Shown: positions 46,029 to 55,972, counted from the first letter of the stretch. The stretch is DNA of 64,000 nt from Flavobacterium sp. Root420 (GCF_001427905.1 NZ_LMEF01000029.1:660436-724435); one strand, 5' to 3'. The notes: a model not told the origin generated them from the sequence alone. Translations and numbers: made by a program.

Positions 46029-46259
46029 CTTGTAAACCACAATTTCAGAGAATAATTCAGAAAACTTAAACAAATTATTAAACAAACAAAAAGCTTATGA
46101 TATAAAAGAAACAGAGTATTAATCGAGAAAATTATTACCTAATTCTGATAAGGAGAAGCCGGTAATTTAAAATTAAAGATTTTAGTATTCCATATTTTTT
46201 AGAAATCGAAATCTTCAATTCAAACAAAATTTAAAAACCAAACCAAACTAATATTAATT

Positions 46260-49200
46260 ATGAGAAAACTGTTATATGAATCGCTGTTAGTTTTTCTAAT
46301 GGTATTGTGCTTTCAAAATGCGAAAGCGCAAAACACAACAATCTCTGGGGTAATTACAGATAATGCAAATTTGCCCGTTCCATCAGTTATTGTTAAAGAA
46401 AAAGGAACAAAAGTAGAAACGATTACAGATGAGAATGGAGCGTTTACAATCTCTGTAAGAGAAGGTGCTACTATCGTAGTAAGCTCAATAGGCTTTAAAA
46501 CAACAGAATTAAAAGCTGTTGACGGAATGAAAATAAAATTAGCAAGTAGTACTAATGAACTTGAAGGCGTTACGGTAACTGCATTGGGGCAAACTAAAAA
46601 GAACAAATCAATTGGGTATGCTACAAGTATTATTAAAGCAGATGCAATCGTAAAAACAGCTTCACCAACTATTGCTAACTCTTTATATGGTAAAGCACCA
46701 GGTGTTCGTATTAGTTCTACTCCGGGAGGAGCTGGAGCTATCAATATTCAGATCCGTGGAATTAACTCTATCACTGGAAGAAATCAGCCACTTATCATTT
46801 TAGATGGTGTGCCAATTCGTGATGGAGAGGTTGACAACAATGACTACTGGAATCAACAACGTGTTAAAAATAATGGTTTAGCAGATATTAACCCTGAAGA
46901 TATTGAGAATATTTCGATTCTTAAAGGAGCTTCTGCTGCTGCATTATACGGTTCTGAGGCTGTAAATGGGGTTGTATTAATTACTTCCAAATCTGGTAAA
47001 GGGAAAAAAGGTTTAGGTGTTGACTTTAGTACGAGTTACTCGGGTAATGAAATTGCATATTTGCCTAGATTTCAATACGAAAGAGGACCGGGTTATCCTA
47101 CTTCTTATGTAGATGGAGGATATGAAGCTGACGGATTTACTTATTATGATGTAGATGGTAATGGCAGTAAGGAAACAAGAGGGGTTCAAAATTATTCAAG
47201 CAACTTTGGTCCTTGGTTTGACGGTAAACCTGTTATTTCATGGGATGGAGTAATACGTCCGTATACTGCTCAAAGAGACGGATACAAAAATATGTTCCAG
47301 AATTCTTGGGATTCGACAACAAACTTTGCTCTTACAAACAGTACTGAAAATAGTAATATTCGTTTTTCTTACACACGTATTGAATCAGAAGGATTGAGTA
47401 TGGGGAATCATAACAAAAAGAACAATTTTAACGTAAATGCATCATTCAAAACAGGTAAGCTGAAAACGGATGTTATTGTTAGTTATATGAATCAAAATTT
47501 ACAGAACCGTACTTTTGCCATGGATCGTTTGGTAAATAATTTTACGGGTATGATTGGTACATTTGATAATGGTGATTGGTACAGAGCTAAATATAAAACC
47601 AGTTTAGGATACAAATATGTTAGAGGTGTAACTGGTCAAAGTTTGACACCAAGCGAAAACATTATTTATAATGGTTTCAAAGCTGATATTGGGGATTATT
47701 TCTGGAACACAAATGCTAAACAACAAAGTGAGATTACAAACCGTTTGATTGCGAGTGTTACTGAGACGCTTTCGATTACCAATGATTTAGCATTACGTGG
47801 TCGCATCTCAACTGATTTAAGTGCAGTAAATATAGAAAACAAAAATCCTGTAGAAATACCTCTGGTTTATCAATTTGGGGGAGATGGAGATACTTCTGGG
47901 TCCTTTATGATGGAGGGACAGGACTATAATATTCTTTACGGTGATTTATTATTGACCTACAACAAAAAAATCAATGAAGATTTTGGCGTAAATGCTGTTC
48001 TTGGTTATTCTGGTACAAAAGAAACTTTTAGAACATTATCTCGTTCTACTTATCGTGGTTTAAGTGTTGAAGGATGGTATGATATCAATTCTTCTATAGG
48101 TACAGCAACGAGTACTTCAAAAAGGGAAGAGACTGTAAAAGATGCTGTTTTTGGAACCTTAAGTGGTAGCTTCAGAAATTATTTGTTCGTTGAAGGAACG
48201 ATCAGAAGAGACCGTACTTCTACGATGAACCCAAATAATAATGCTTTTACTTATCCGTCAGTAAACTCAAGTTTTGTATTGTCAGATGCGGTACAATTAC
48301 CAGAGTTTATCAGTTATGCAAAAATGCGTGGCTCTTGGGGTATTGTAGGTAACTATCCGGATCGTTACAGAGCAAATGTGGCATTCGAACAAAAAACATT
48401 GGGAAATCAGGGAACTTCAAACCCGGTTTTGGTTACAAATTCTCAGGACAAGTATGGAAATGAGGGAATCAAACCTGAAATGAAAAATGAATACGAGCTT
48501 GGTTTCGAAACTAAATTTTTCGACAGAAGATTAGGATTAGATTTTTCTTATTACAATGCAAAAATTAAAGATCAAATTCTTGATTTGACTCTGGCTCAAA
48601 CTACAGGAGCAAGTAAAATATTAGCTAACGTAGGAGAGTTGAGTAATAAAGGATTTGAAGTAGCGCTGACAGGTTCTCCTTTCAGAACAGAAAGTTTCTC
48701 TTGGGATGTAACTTTAAACTGGGCAAAAAACATAAATAAAGTTGTATCATTAGCCAACGGCGCAACGGAGTTGTTACATGCTGACTATGATGGATCTGCT
48801 GCTCAATTGAAATCGGTAGTAGGTGATCCGATGGGAGGTATCTATGCGCACCCTGTTAAAACAGATGCTAATGGTAATAAAATGGTTGACGCTGACGGTT
48901 ACTATATGATTGATGGCGATAAATGGGTAAAATACGGAACAGCTATGCCTAAAGGTGTGGGAGGTTTGTTGAATTCATTTACCTATAAAAGTTTTACATT
49001 AGATGTAAATATTGATTATTCTTATGGAGGTTATTTAATGCCAACTGGTATTAATTGGATGAAATCTAGAGGTTTAACAGAGGAAACATTGAATTATAGT
49101 ACAAATGATCGTGGTGGTTTAACATATTATATGGACAATGGTAAAGGAGTTCAGGTGCCTAATAGTGCAACTGCCGGACCGGGAGGGCAACCATTATTCC

Positions 49201-49592
49201 GCGATGGTATGTTAATGGACGGTGTTAATACTGATGGTACTAAAAATACAACTGTGATCTCTCAGGCAGGATATTATAATCAGACTTACAACTGGGGAGG
49301 ACCACAGTACAGTAGCTCACGTTATGAATTGTATATTCAGAAAAATGATTATGTTAAGTTAAGAGAGGTTTCTTTTGCGTTTAATGTACCAGCATCTTAT
49401 GCCAGTAAATTTGGAGCTACTAAATTAAGTTTGTCTTTCTTTGGACGTAATTTGTTTTATATCTACAGAACTATTAAAGATATGGATGCTGAGGCTACCA
49501 CTTCAGGATCCAGATGGGATAAAAACGTAAACAATGCTGGATTGGCTCCATCAACAAGAAGTTACGGAGTAATGTTGAGAGCATCTTTCTAA
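46260..49592 (+). CDS. susC: SusC/RagA-type TonB-dependent outer-membrane transporter
   Basis: The 1110-residue protein has a signal peptide (ending AKAQ) and a carboxypeptidase-regulatory-like domain (about 27-105, ISGVITDNANLPVPSVIVKEKG). The plug domain (about 115-245) contains PLIILDGVPIRDG and GAAALYGSEAVNGVVLITSK. A 22-strand barrel follows, ending in an aromatic residue (MLRASF). It imports oligosaccharides or glycopeptides over the outer membrane with energy from TonB. SusD follows by 30 bases. It is the only SusC in the window, so it is the likely intake for the surrounding enzymes. Confidence 0.95.
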   Translation: MRKLLYESLLVFLMVLCFQNAKAQNTTISGVITDNANLPVPSVIVKEKGTKVETITDENGAFTISVREGATIVVSSIGFKTTELKAVDGMKIKLASSTNELEGVTVTALGQTKKNKSIGYATSIIKADAIVKTASPTIANSLYGKAPGVRISSTPGGAGAINIQIRGINSITGRNQPLIILDGVPIRDGEVDNNDYWNQQRVKNNGLADINPEDIENISILKGASAAALYGSEAVNGVVLITSKSGKGKKGLGVDFSTSYSGNEIAYLPRFQYERGPGYPTSYVDGGYEADGFTYYDVDGNGSKETRGVQNYSSNFGPWFDGKPVISWDGVIRPYTAQRDGYKNMFQNSWDSTTNFALTNSTENSNIRFSYTRIESEGLSMGNHNKKNNFNVNASFKTGKLKTDVIVSYMNQNLQNRTFAMDRLVNNFTGMIGTFDNGDWYRAKYKTSLGYKYVRGVTGQSLTPSENIIYNGFKADIGDYFWNTNAKQQSEITNRLIASVTETLSITNDLALRGRISTDLSAVNIENKNPVEIPLVYQFGGDGDTSGSFMMEGQDYNILYGDLLLTYNKKINEDFGVNAVLGYSGTKETFRTLSRSTYRGLSVEGWYDINSSIGTATSTSKREETVKDAVFGTLSGSFRNYLFVEGTIRRDRTSTMNPNNNAFTYPSVNSSFVLSDAVQLPEFISYAKMRGSWGIVGNYPDRYRANVAFEQKTLGNQGTSNPVLVTNSQDKYGNEGIKPEMKNEYELGFETKFFDRRLGLDFSYYNAKIKDQILDLTLAQTTGASKILANVGELSNKGFEVALTGSPFRTESFSWDVTLNWAKNINKVVSLANGATELLHADYDGSAAQLKSVVGDPMGGIYAHPVKTDANGNKMVDADGYYMIDGDKWVKYGTAMPKGVGGLLNSFTYKSFTLDVNIDYSYGGYLMPTGINWMKSRGLTEETLNYSTNDRGGLTYYMDNGKGVQVPNSATAGPGGQPLFRDGMLMDGVNTDGTKNTTVISQAGYYNQTYNWGGPQYSSSRYELYIQKNDYVKLREVSFAFNVPASYASKFGATKLSLSFFGRNLFYIYRTIKDMDAEATTSGSRWDKNVNNAGLAPSTRSYGVMLRASF

Positions 49593-49622
49593 TTGGATAA
49601 ATTATAATTAAAAACAGACAAC

Positions 49623-51191
49623 ATGAGAAAATTATTATATATATCATTAGCGACAGCAGCAATTTTTTTAGGCTCTTGTTCCGATAATGATTTTGCAGAG
49701 GCATATAGAGACCCATCTACAGTAACAACGACAACTGTGCCTAAACAGTTTGCCGGGTTCATGAAAATTAACTATGAGGATGTAATTCCAGCGTATTGGA
49801 ATTATTTTACAGTTCTAAGAACGACTTCTTTAAGTTATACCCAGGCACACGGGTTTACTAATACAACGGGACGTTATATTCCGGGAGCTGCTGTAGAGGA
49901 CAGATGGAAGAGGTATTACAAATTTATTGCCCAATACAGAGAGCTGGAAAAAGTAATGGCTTCTTCATCTCCTGCTGATCAGGCTGCAAATAGAATTTAC
50001 ATGATTACGGCAACCATTTATTTGTATGATCATACGGCAAAAATGATTGATAACTTTGGAGATATTCCTTTCTCTGAAGCGGGTAAAATTAGTTTTACAG
50101 GAGGTAATTATGCCGAAGCATCAGCTAAATATGACAATCAAACAGAGCTTTATGTTAAAATGTTAGACGATTTGAAAGCCTTTTCTACTGAATTGAATTC
50201 AATTACTTTGGCTCAGGGTGTAGAAACAGTATTCAAAAATCAGGACCTGATTAATAAAGGAAACCTGATAAGCTGGAAGAACTATTGCAATTCTTTACGT
50301 TTAAGAATGTTGAACAGGGCTTCAGGAGTTCCTGCTTTATCAGCAAGGGCCAATACAGAAATGGGTGAAATTATTGCTGAAGCAAAAATTGTAGATGAAA
50401 ATGCAGAAAATATTGCATTTAGAGTTTATGATCAAAATGCTGATACAGGATTAAATTCTGCAGGTTTTAAAGATGCTATGGAGTCCTGGAACAACAATAT
50501 TGCTCCAAAAACAATGATCGATCACATGAATGCTAATAGTGATCCTCGTGAAGCTTGGTTATTTGAAAAAGGAATAAGTACAACTTATGTAGGACTAGAT
50601 CCAATGATGTTATCAGGAGACCAGGATCAATTAATTCTTGAGGGTACACTAGCAATCTACAATAGATCTGTAATTAGCAGAAATAAATGGTTACCTGGTA
50701 CATTAATCAATGCAGCCGAAGTAAACCTGATTCTTGCAGAATATTATTCAAGAAATGGAAATGCTACTACAGCAAAAACATATTTCGAGAAAGCGATCAG
50801 ACAGTCGGTTGAATACTATGTACGATTAGGTGATAAAGCTGATGATGTTACATGGAAACCAACAACGGAGCCAACAACTGCTGAAATTGAGGCTTATATC
50901 CTTAAAATTAACTTTGCCGGAGCCTTAACAGCTGCTGATCAATTGAAGTTAATTGCTTTCCAAAAGTATATCCATTACAATATCATGCAGGCTGATGAGT
51001 CCTGGGCTGAACAAAGAAGACTAAAACTTCCGGCATTAACTTTTATGGAAGATGGAACAAGTAGTATCAGAAAAACACCTCCAACACGTTGGACTTATCC
51101 AAATTCTGAGAGAGTTTATAATACAGATAATTATAATACTGTTAAGGATAAAGATAACTTAAGCACTAAAATTTTCTGGGACGTAAAGTAA
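49623..51191 (+). CDS. susD: SusD/RagB-family surface lipoprotein
   Basis: The 522-residue lipoprotein (lipobox LGSC, Cys19) belongs to the SusD-like family. It shows the helical TPR core with YDHTAKMIDNFGDIPFSEAG near 140 and LINAAEVNLILAEYYSRNGN near 370. The C-terminal segment contains YIHYNIMQADESWAEQRRLKLP. It forms the lid over SusC and binds glycan at the cell surface. The ligand cannot be predicted from the sequence. A strong terminator follows. Confidence 0.93.
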   Translation: MRKLLYISLATAAIFLGSCSDNDFAEAYRDPSTVTTTTVPKQFAGFMKINYEDVIPAYWNYFTVLRTTSLSYTQAHGFTNTTGRYIPGAAVEDRWKRYYKFIAQYRELEKVMASSSPADQAANRIYMITATIYLYDHTAKMIDNFGDIPFSEAGKISFTGGNYAEASAKYDNQTELYVKMLDDLKAFSTELNSITLAQGVETVFKNQDLINKGNLISWKNYCNSLRLRMLNRASGVPALSARANTEMGEIIAEAKIVDENAENIAFRVYDQNADTGLNSAGFKDAMESWNNNIAPKTMIDHMNANSDPREAWLFEKGISTTYVGLDPMMLSGDQDQLILEGTLAIYNRSVISRNKWLPGTLINAAEVNLILAEYYSRNGNATTAKTYFEKAIRQSVEYYVRLGDKADDVTWKPTTEPTTAEIEAYILKINFAGALTAADQLKLIAFQKYIHYNIMQADESWAEQRRLKLPALTFMEDGTSSIRKTPPTRWTYPNSERVYNTDNYNTVKDKDNLSTKIFWDVK

Positions 51192-51225
51192 TCCTTCTTT
51201 AAATTAATTATTTTGTTTATTAGTA

Positions 51226-51270
51226 AGAAACCCCAGAGTCCGGATCATCACGGAGGATGGGGTTTCTTTT
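51226..51270 (+). terminator. Terminator after SusD
   Basis: AGAAACCCC (51226-51234) pairs with GGGGTTTCT (51259-51267), followed by Ts. The loop is about 24 bases. Confidence 0.8.
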
Positions 51271-51404
51271 TGGATATCAATTACAATATCAATGACAATG
51301 TCACTATAAGTATCAATGTTAGAGGTAATTAGTGATAGATAAATTGAAACTTTGTTTACAGGAAATAAAAGAATTTTCTAAATATTGGTAACTATAAAGC
51401 ATAA

Positions 51405-51458
51405 AAAAAAGGCGAATTTGCAGTTTATTTTACTGTAGTTCGCCGATTTTTTATTTTT
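51405..51458. terminator. Hairpin terminator after the M28 peptidase gene
   Basis: GGCGAA (51411-51416) pairs with TTCGCC (51439-51444), and inner bases CAGT/ACTG extend the stem. A run of As on the left gives a T run on the minus strand, and TTTTTTATTTTT follows on the plus strand, so it can act both ways. The rest of the 51192-51502 gap shows nothing else. Confidence 0.75.
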
Positions 51459-51502
51459 GATCTTTGCTTACTCTAAAAACACAGTAGGAAAGACTATCTA
51501 TT

Positions 51503-52471
51503 TTAGTTTTGTTTGATAAAAGTTAGAGGTTGCTCGTAGTTGGCAATTGCAGTCAGAGCATTGTAAATATATTTGGAAACCAAAACAGCTCCTTCGCTAT
51601 TTATCAAAGCGGTATCGTCTTCCGGTGTATGGTATTGTGGATGCCCGCCTGTGTGTAAGCCGATAGCGGAAATATCATTTTTATAAAAAGTAACATGATC
51701 AGAACCACCAACGTCTCCCGCAAAAACAATTGGATTCAGTCCGCTGCCTTCCCCTAGTTTTTTCATCAGTTCTACACCGTCCGGAAAAGTGCCGGCACCG
51801 CCCATGTATAATTCTTTTTTATCATTTAGCCGACCAACCATATCCATGTTGATCATCACTTTTACGGCATTTTTATCTACAGGCAGATGATTGACAAAAT
51901 ACTTCGAACCCAATAAACCTTCTTCTTCAGCACTGAAAGAGATGAAAATAATACTTCTTTTTGGAGCGGTTTTTTTACGATGAAATTCTTCCAAAATAGA
52001 TAAAAGAGCCGAAACTCCTGAAGCATTATCATCGGCTCCGTTATGAATCGCAAGTGTATCTTTTTTCTTGCTGCCGGAACCTTTTCCGCCCCAGCCCCAA
52101 TGGTCATAATGTGCACCGATTACAATGAATTCTTTTTTCAGATTTTCATCTGAGCCTTCGATATAACCCACAACATTTTGAGTCGATACGCTGTCCGATT
52201 TCATTTTGTTGATGTCGGGTTTTATGAATATTTTGAACGGCTGATAATAATCGTTATTGAATTTTTTCAATTCAAATTTTTTAAAATATTTTTTAATGTA
52301 AGCCGCCGCTTCGTTATTTCCTTTAGTTCCGGCAAGACGCCCTTCTAATTTATCCGAAGCTAAATAGGTATCGTGTTTCAGGAACCTTTCGGCTGAAAAT
52401 GTAGATTGTGCAGTTCCTTTTTCAGTTGCTATTAAAGAAACAATAGAAAGGGAAAGAATTTTATTAAACAT
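51503..52471 (-). CDS. Secreted M28-family metallopeptidase
   Basis: The 322-residue protein has a signal peptide (ending GTAQ) and an M28 aminopeptidase domain. The two-zinc site is complete: His121 (GAHYDHWG), Asp147 (HNGADDNASG), Glu182-Glu183 (SAEEEGLLGS), Asp210 (NMDMVGR) and a His in QYHTPEDD. The ATG at 52471 is used because it gives a proper signal peptide; longer in-frame versions run into the GH29 gene. It starts 20 bases after the GH29 stop. An aminopeptidase in a PNGase operon could trim the glycopeptide backbone. Confidence 0.88.
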   Translation of the reverse strand: MFNKILSLSIVSLIATEKGTAQSTFSAERFLKHDTYLASDKLEGRLAGTKGNNEAAAYIKKYFKKFELKKFNNDYYQPFKIFIKPDINKMKSDSVSTQNVVGYIEGSDENLKKEFIVIGAHYDHWGWGGKGSGSKKKDTLAIHNGADDNASGVSALLSILEEFHRKKTAPKRSIIFISFSAEEEGLLGSKYFVNHLPVDKNAVKVMINMDMVGRLNDKKELYMGGAGTFPDGVELMKKLGEGSGLNPIVFAGDVGGSDHVTFYKNDISAIGLHTGGHPQYHTPEDDTALINSEGAVLVSKYIYNALTAIANYEQPLTFIKQN

Positions 52472-52491
52472 GTTATGATAATTTATGAGCC

Positions 52492-53823
52492 TTATTGTAT
52501 CTGCATTTCGATTATTGTATCGATTGCATCCATTTTTACGCCATCCAAATACACAAAAGTTCCTTCTGGTTGTTGTTTGAATTTCAGTTCTTTTTTGCCA
52601 CCCATCAAATAACATTTTTTTATTTTTTGTTTCATTTCAGGGATAAAAATATAATTAGGTTGTTTTGGAGCATTGATGATATGTGCAAACCAAATTTTAT
52701 CTTTAGCAGTAAATACGCCCCAGTCTTGTGGCTTCATTACGTTACCTCTTGTCCCGTAAATACTGTTTCCATTTTTATCCATCCAGATTCCTATTTCTTT
52801 CAAAGTTGCAACAAATTCAGGCTGAATTGTTCCGTCAGCCATTGGCCCAACATTCAAAAGAAAATTAGCATTTAAACTGGCAGCATTTATTAAGTAATGC
52901 AGTAAATCTTTAGTCGATTTATATTTTCTGTCATTGATATTAAAACCCCAGGAATTGTTCATGGTTTCGCAGGTTTCCAAAGGCAATTGAGAAATAGATT
53001 GTCCGCCAAATCCAGAAGTATTTGCACCTGGTAAATCTTTTTCAAAAGCCTGAAAATCTTCGCCCTGAATTGGAGTAAGATGATGATTGTTAGAGATTAA
53101 ACAATTCGGCTGGATGGAATGAATCAATTTGTAAATTTCATCATAGTGCCAGTTTACTTTTGATGTTAATGTTTTATCGGTGTCGTTATCCAATTGATCC
53201 CAATGTCCGTCAAACCAGATTCCGCTGATTGCCCCGTAATTGGTCAGTAACTCTGTTAACTGACCTTTCATAAAAGCAATATAACTGTTCCAGTCGCTCT
53301 TTTTAGTTCGGCCTGTTCCTTGTCCTGTTTTTCCTGTTTCATATTGATAATCTGTTCTGGTCCAGTCCAGAAGTGAATAGTAACAAAACAATTTAATACC
53401 TTCTTTATGACATTCGTCGGCTAATTCTTTTAATAAATCTCTTTTGAAATGGGTATTTGTAATTTTCCAATCGGATAATTTGGTGTCAAAATTGCTAAAA
53501 CCGTCGTGGTGGCGAGTCGTAAAAGTGATGTATTTCATCCCGGCCGCTTTTGCAATGCCAACCCATTTTTTGGCATCAAAATCCTGTGGATTAAAAACGT
53601 TAAGCAATCTTCCGTATTCGGTAACTTTTATATTTTGGGTGGTCATAATCCATTCACCATTCCCAAGAACGCTGTATGGGCCAAAGTGAATGAACATTCC
53701 GAATTTATCATCCTGAAATTCTTGTCTGTTTTTTAGATTTCCTTCTAATGGAGTATAAGTTTGTGCTAATAATGCTGTCATGCTCATCGAGAAAAACAGC
53801 AGGCAAAGTGTGGTTTTTTTCAT
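52492..53823 (-). CDS. GH29 alpha-L-fucosidase (fourth)
   Basis: The 443-residue secreted protein (signal peptide ending ALLAQ) has a GH29 barrel with FGMFIHFGPYS, TTRHHDGFSNFD and nucleophile Asp205 in IWFDGHWDQ, followed by a small C-terminal beta domain. It lies between the PNGase F-like gene (196 bp upstream) and the M28 peptidase (20 bp downstream). Close linkage to the amidase suggests action on core fucose, but the linkage cannot be read from sequence. Confidence 0.92.
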   Translation of the reverse strand: MKKTTLCLLFFSMSMTALLAQTYTPLEGNLKNRQEFQDDKFGMFIHFGPYSVLGNGEWIMTTQNIKVTEYGRLLNVFNPQDFDAKKWVGIAKAAGMKYITFTTRHHDGFSNFDTKLSDWKITNTHFKRDLLKELADECHKEGIKLFCYYSLLDWTRTDYQYETGKTGQGTGRTKKSDWNSYIAFMKGQLTELLTNYGAISGIWFDGHWDQLDNDTDKTLTSKVNWHYDEIYKLIHSIQPNCLISNNHHLTPIQGEDFQAFEKDLPGANTSGFGGQSISQLPLETCETMNNSWGFNINDRKYKSTKDLLHYLINAASLNANFLLNVGPMADGTIQPEFVATLKEIGIWMDKNGNSIYGTRGNVMKPQDWGVFTAKDKIWFAHIINAPKQPNYIFIPEMKQKIKKCYLMGGKKELKFKQQPEGTFVYLDGVKMDAIDTIIEMQIQ

Positions 53824-54019
53824 GTTTTTTAAGTTAGGTGGTTTGATAGTAAAGTTTTAATAGTGAAAACCAGAACTAATAAGCATTTAGAATAAAATGA
53901 CAATTCATTGACAAAAGTCATAATTCATTGTGCTTAATTAATTTACGTTTTTAGAAATTTAAATGTATAAAGACTTTAGCATAGTCAGTAAGTCGATATT
54001 ATCTAAATTTAATCATCAA

Positions 54020-55693
54020 TTACCTTTCTCCAATCAAAAATCCGGAAACATTCCATGCGCTGCTGCTGGTTCCTTCCGGTTTTCCAAGCGGAATGAATAC
54101 GCGAATAGTATGTTTTCCTGGCGAAAGATTTCCTAAATCAATAAGATTTGGATTGGTAGTGGTTCCCGGACACCAGTTAGAACGGCTTTCATCAGAAGAT
54201 GATAATCCGTTGCCAAAATTTCCCGAAGCCGGATTGCTCAAACGATACGAACCGCAATCGGTGCGCCATGGCGTGAATCCAAAAACTTCTTTTCCATCAA
54301 TAAAAATAGTGTTCTTTTTCTGTAAAAATTCATCACCATTTTCCCAGCCTCCGTGGCCTGTGGTGGTGTAACTCAATTTAAAATTTTTATATCCCTGCGG
54401 AACATCAAAAGTCATTTCCAGTCCTTTTTCGTTATCAAACATGGTGGCATATTCTTGTCCTGCCATTTCCATTACGTTTAGTGTATTGAAAAGAGGTAAA
54501 ATAAAATCGCCTTTTGGATTGTTATCTTCTCCCTCATGAATTGTAATGTTTAAACTTGCTTTATGTCCGCCTGCATCATAATTTCCAATAAACATTCCGA
54601 TATACACTTCCTGATTACTCAATTTAGGCTGTAAAAGTGAAATGTCCTGACGATAGAAAACACTATCCTGCCAAACCTTATTTTTTAATTGTAAATAATT
54701 AAAGTGCTTTACCCCAAAAGGAGTAAAAAAGCGCATCAATTCCAGCAAAGGTGCATAGTTGTCTGTTGCGGCAACGCCCTGATATTGTTTGCCATTTCCG
54801 TTTTCATAAACCGGTAATGTTTTCACTCCATTTTTTAATCCGTCCAAAAACGAGCTTTTTTTATCCATCGGAATCATAAAAACCGAACCGGTTCTATCGT
54901 AAGCATCACCATTTGATTGTTGCGTCACATCCACATAAATAGAACTTCCTTTTTTTATTTCCGGGAATTTTATTTTTCGAACAATTACCGTTCCGCTCGC
55001 GTATCTAAAGACACTGTCATTCGATTTTGCATCATTTACAAAGTGAATTTGTTCTTTGTTGAAAACAGAAATATTTATAAAACGACTTTTCCACAATAAA
55101 TCTTTATAGGTCAGTTGATCCACTTCGGGAACCGCTGGTATTGAAAGAATGGTTGGAACTGCTTTTAAATACTCAATTTTGGTAGCCGTAACAATACTAT
55201 TTCCGTTACGAATAGTTTCCAAAACCAAACCTAAATCTTGTCCCAAAACACTTGGGCCGCCTTTTAGTCCCAATTCATTGGTGTACCAAATTTCGATTTT
55301 ATTCGAATTCACTATGGTTATTGCTTTTTTGCAATTGAAATTTAGAATCTTTTTGGTTTCCGTTGTGAATTCAAATTTTTGTTTTTCCAAAGCTTCATTA
55401 TCCTGATTGAGAATCAATTTGTTGGTTTTGAGTTGCGCTAATTGTAAAATGGTTTTGGTTTTGAAATCAACAAAAGTTTGCTCAAAAGGAAGATCTGCTT
55501 TTTGTTGCATGATTTTATCTGTTGTAATCAAACTCAAATCTTTAGAAGCGTATAAAAACAACGGATCCTGATTCGGATTTACTTTTCCGTTATAACTTCT
55601 TAGGTAAGTAATTTTAATGGCGCTGTTTGTTTTTTGAGCAAAAGATAAATTGATTAGGCAAAGAGCAAAGAATGTAAATAAAATTTTCTTCAT
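54020..55693 (-). CDS. PNGase F-like peptide-N-glycosidase with N-terminal GLPGLI-like domain
   Basis: The 557-residue secreted protein (signal peptide ending LSFAQ) has two parts. Residues 25-185 resemble a GLPGLI-type beta domain (ILNFNCKKAITIV, IEIWYTNELGLKGGPS). Residues 215-557 resemble the two jelly rolls of PNGase F: Asp266 in AYDRTGSVF aligns with catalytic Asp60 of the Elizabethkingia enzyme, Glu455 in GDEFLQKKNTIFID with Glu206, and NWCPG (506-510) with GWCPG. It would release N-glycans from protein as a glycosylamine. The extra N-terminal domain recalls PNGase F-II, which tolerates core alpha-1,3-fucose. The family call is fairly safe; the specificity is inference. Confidence 0.8.
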   Translation of the reverse strand: MKKILFTFFALCLINLSFAQKTNSAIKITYLRSYNGKVNPNQDPLFLYASKDLSLITTDKIMQQKADLPFEQTFVDFKTKTILQLAQLKTNKLILNQDNEALEKQKFEFTTETKKILNFNCKKAITIVNSNKIEIWYTNELGLKGGPSVLGQDLGLVLETIRNGNSIVTATKIEYLKAVPTILSIPAVPEVDQLTYKDLLWKSRFINISVFNKEQIHFVNDAKSNDSVFRYASGTVIVRKIKFPEIKKGSSIYVDVTQQSNGDAYDRTGSVFMIPMDKKSSFLDGLKNGVKTLPVYENGNGKQYQGVAATDNYAPLLELMRFFTPFGVKHFNYLQLKNKVWQDSVFYRQDISLLQPKLSNQEVYIGMFIGNYDAGGHKASLNITIHEGEDNNPKGDFILPLFNTLNVMEMAGQEYATMFDNEKGLEMTFDVPQGYKNFKLSYTTTGHGGWENGDEFLQKKNTIFIDGKEVFGFTPWRTDCGSYRLSNPASGNFGNGLSSSDESRSNWCPGTTTNPNLIDLGNLSPGKHTIRVFIPLGKPEGTSSSAWNVSGFLIGER

Positions 55694-55769
55694 GTTATGG
55701 TTTTGTTGATCAGCTCCCTGAATAAAAACTGACGGTTATTTTGGTAAATTAAAAGAGGTTTCGTTATTT

Positions 55770-55787
55770 TACTAAATCGATTTAATT
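55770..55787. promoter_or_regulatory. LacI-type operator between the PNGase and GH3 genes
   Basis: TACTAAATCGATTTAATT carries a complete left half and the core AAATCGATTT of the shared operator. It lies 76 bases before the PNGase start. A weaker match, ATATAAAACGCTTAAGTT, is at 56059-56076, 47 bases before the GH3 start. Confidence 0.65.
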
Positions 55788-55945
55788 AAAGACGAATAAA
55801 ACCCTGATTCCATTGTGTTCTAGTATTATACGTTTAAGAAATAGTGATTATGATCTGAGCTAATTTTTTCTCAAAAGCTAAGATAAATATTTTTGAATTG
55901 TAACAGGAAGTAACACTGTTTTGTTTTATCAAAAGGTAAAAATTG

Positions 55946-55972
55946 ATTAAACAAAGATAATATTGAATTAAT
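55946..55972 (+). promoter_or_regulatory. 27-bp motif shared with the fucP upstream region
   Basis: The 27 bases differ from 60770-60796 at only two positions and include ATTAAACAA and TAATATTGAATTAAT. Both copies lie upstream of plus-strand genes of the locus (151 bases before GH3 here, 39 before fucP). It may be a binding site for a second regulator. The rest of the 55694-56122 gap holds the LacI-type sites and a TATTTTTG element at 55888-55895. Confidence 0.5.

Noticed and set aside
46313..46744. 143-codon minus-strand frame inside susC
   Set aside because: Antisense to the conserved plug region; the composition reflects the codon use of susC.
53938..53955. Weak LacI-type operator (TTAATTTACGTTTTTAGA) before the fourth GH29
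   Set aside because: Only the central CG and part of one arm agree with the shared operator; the match is within chance for AT-rich DNA.
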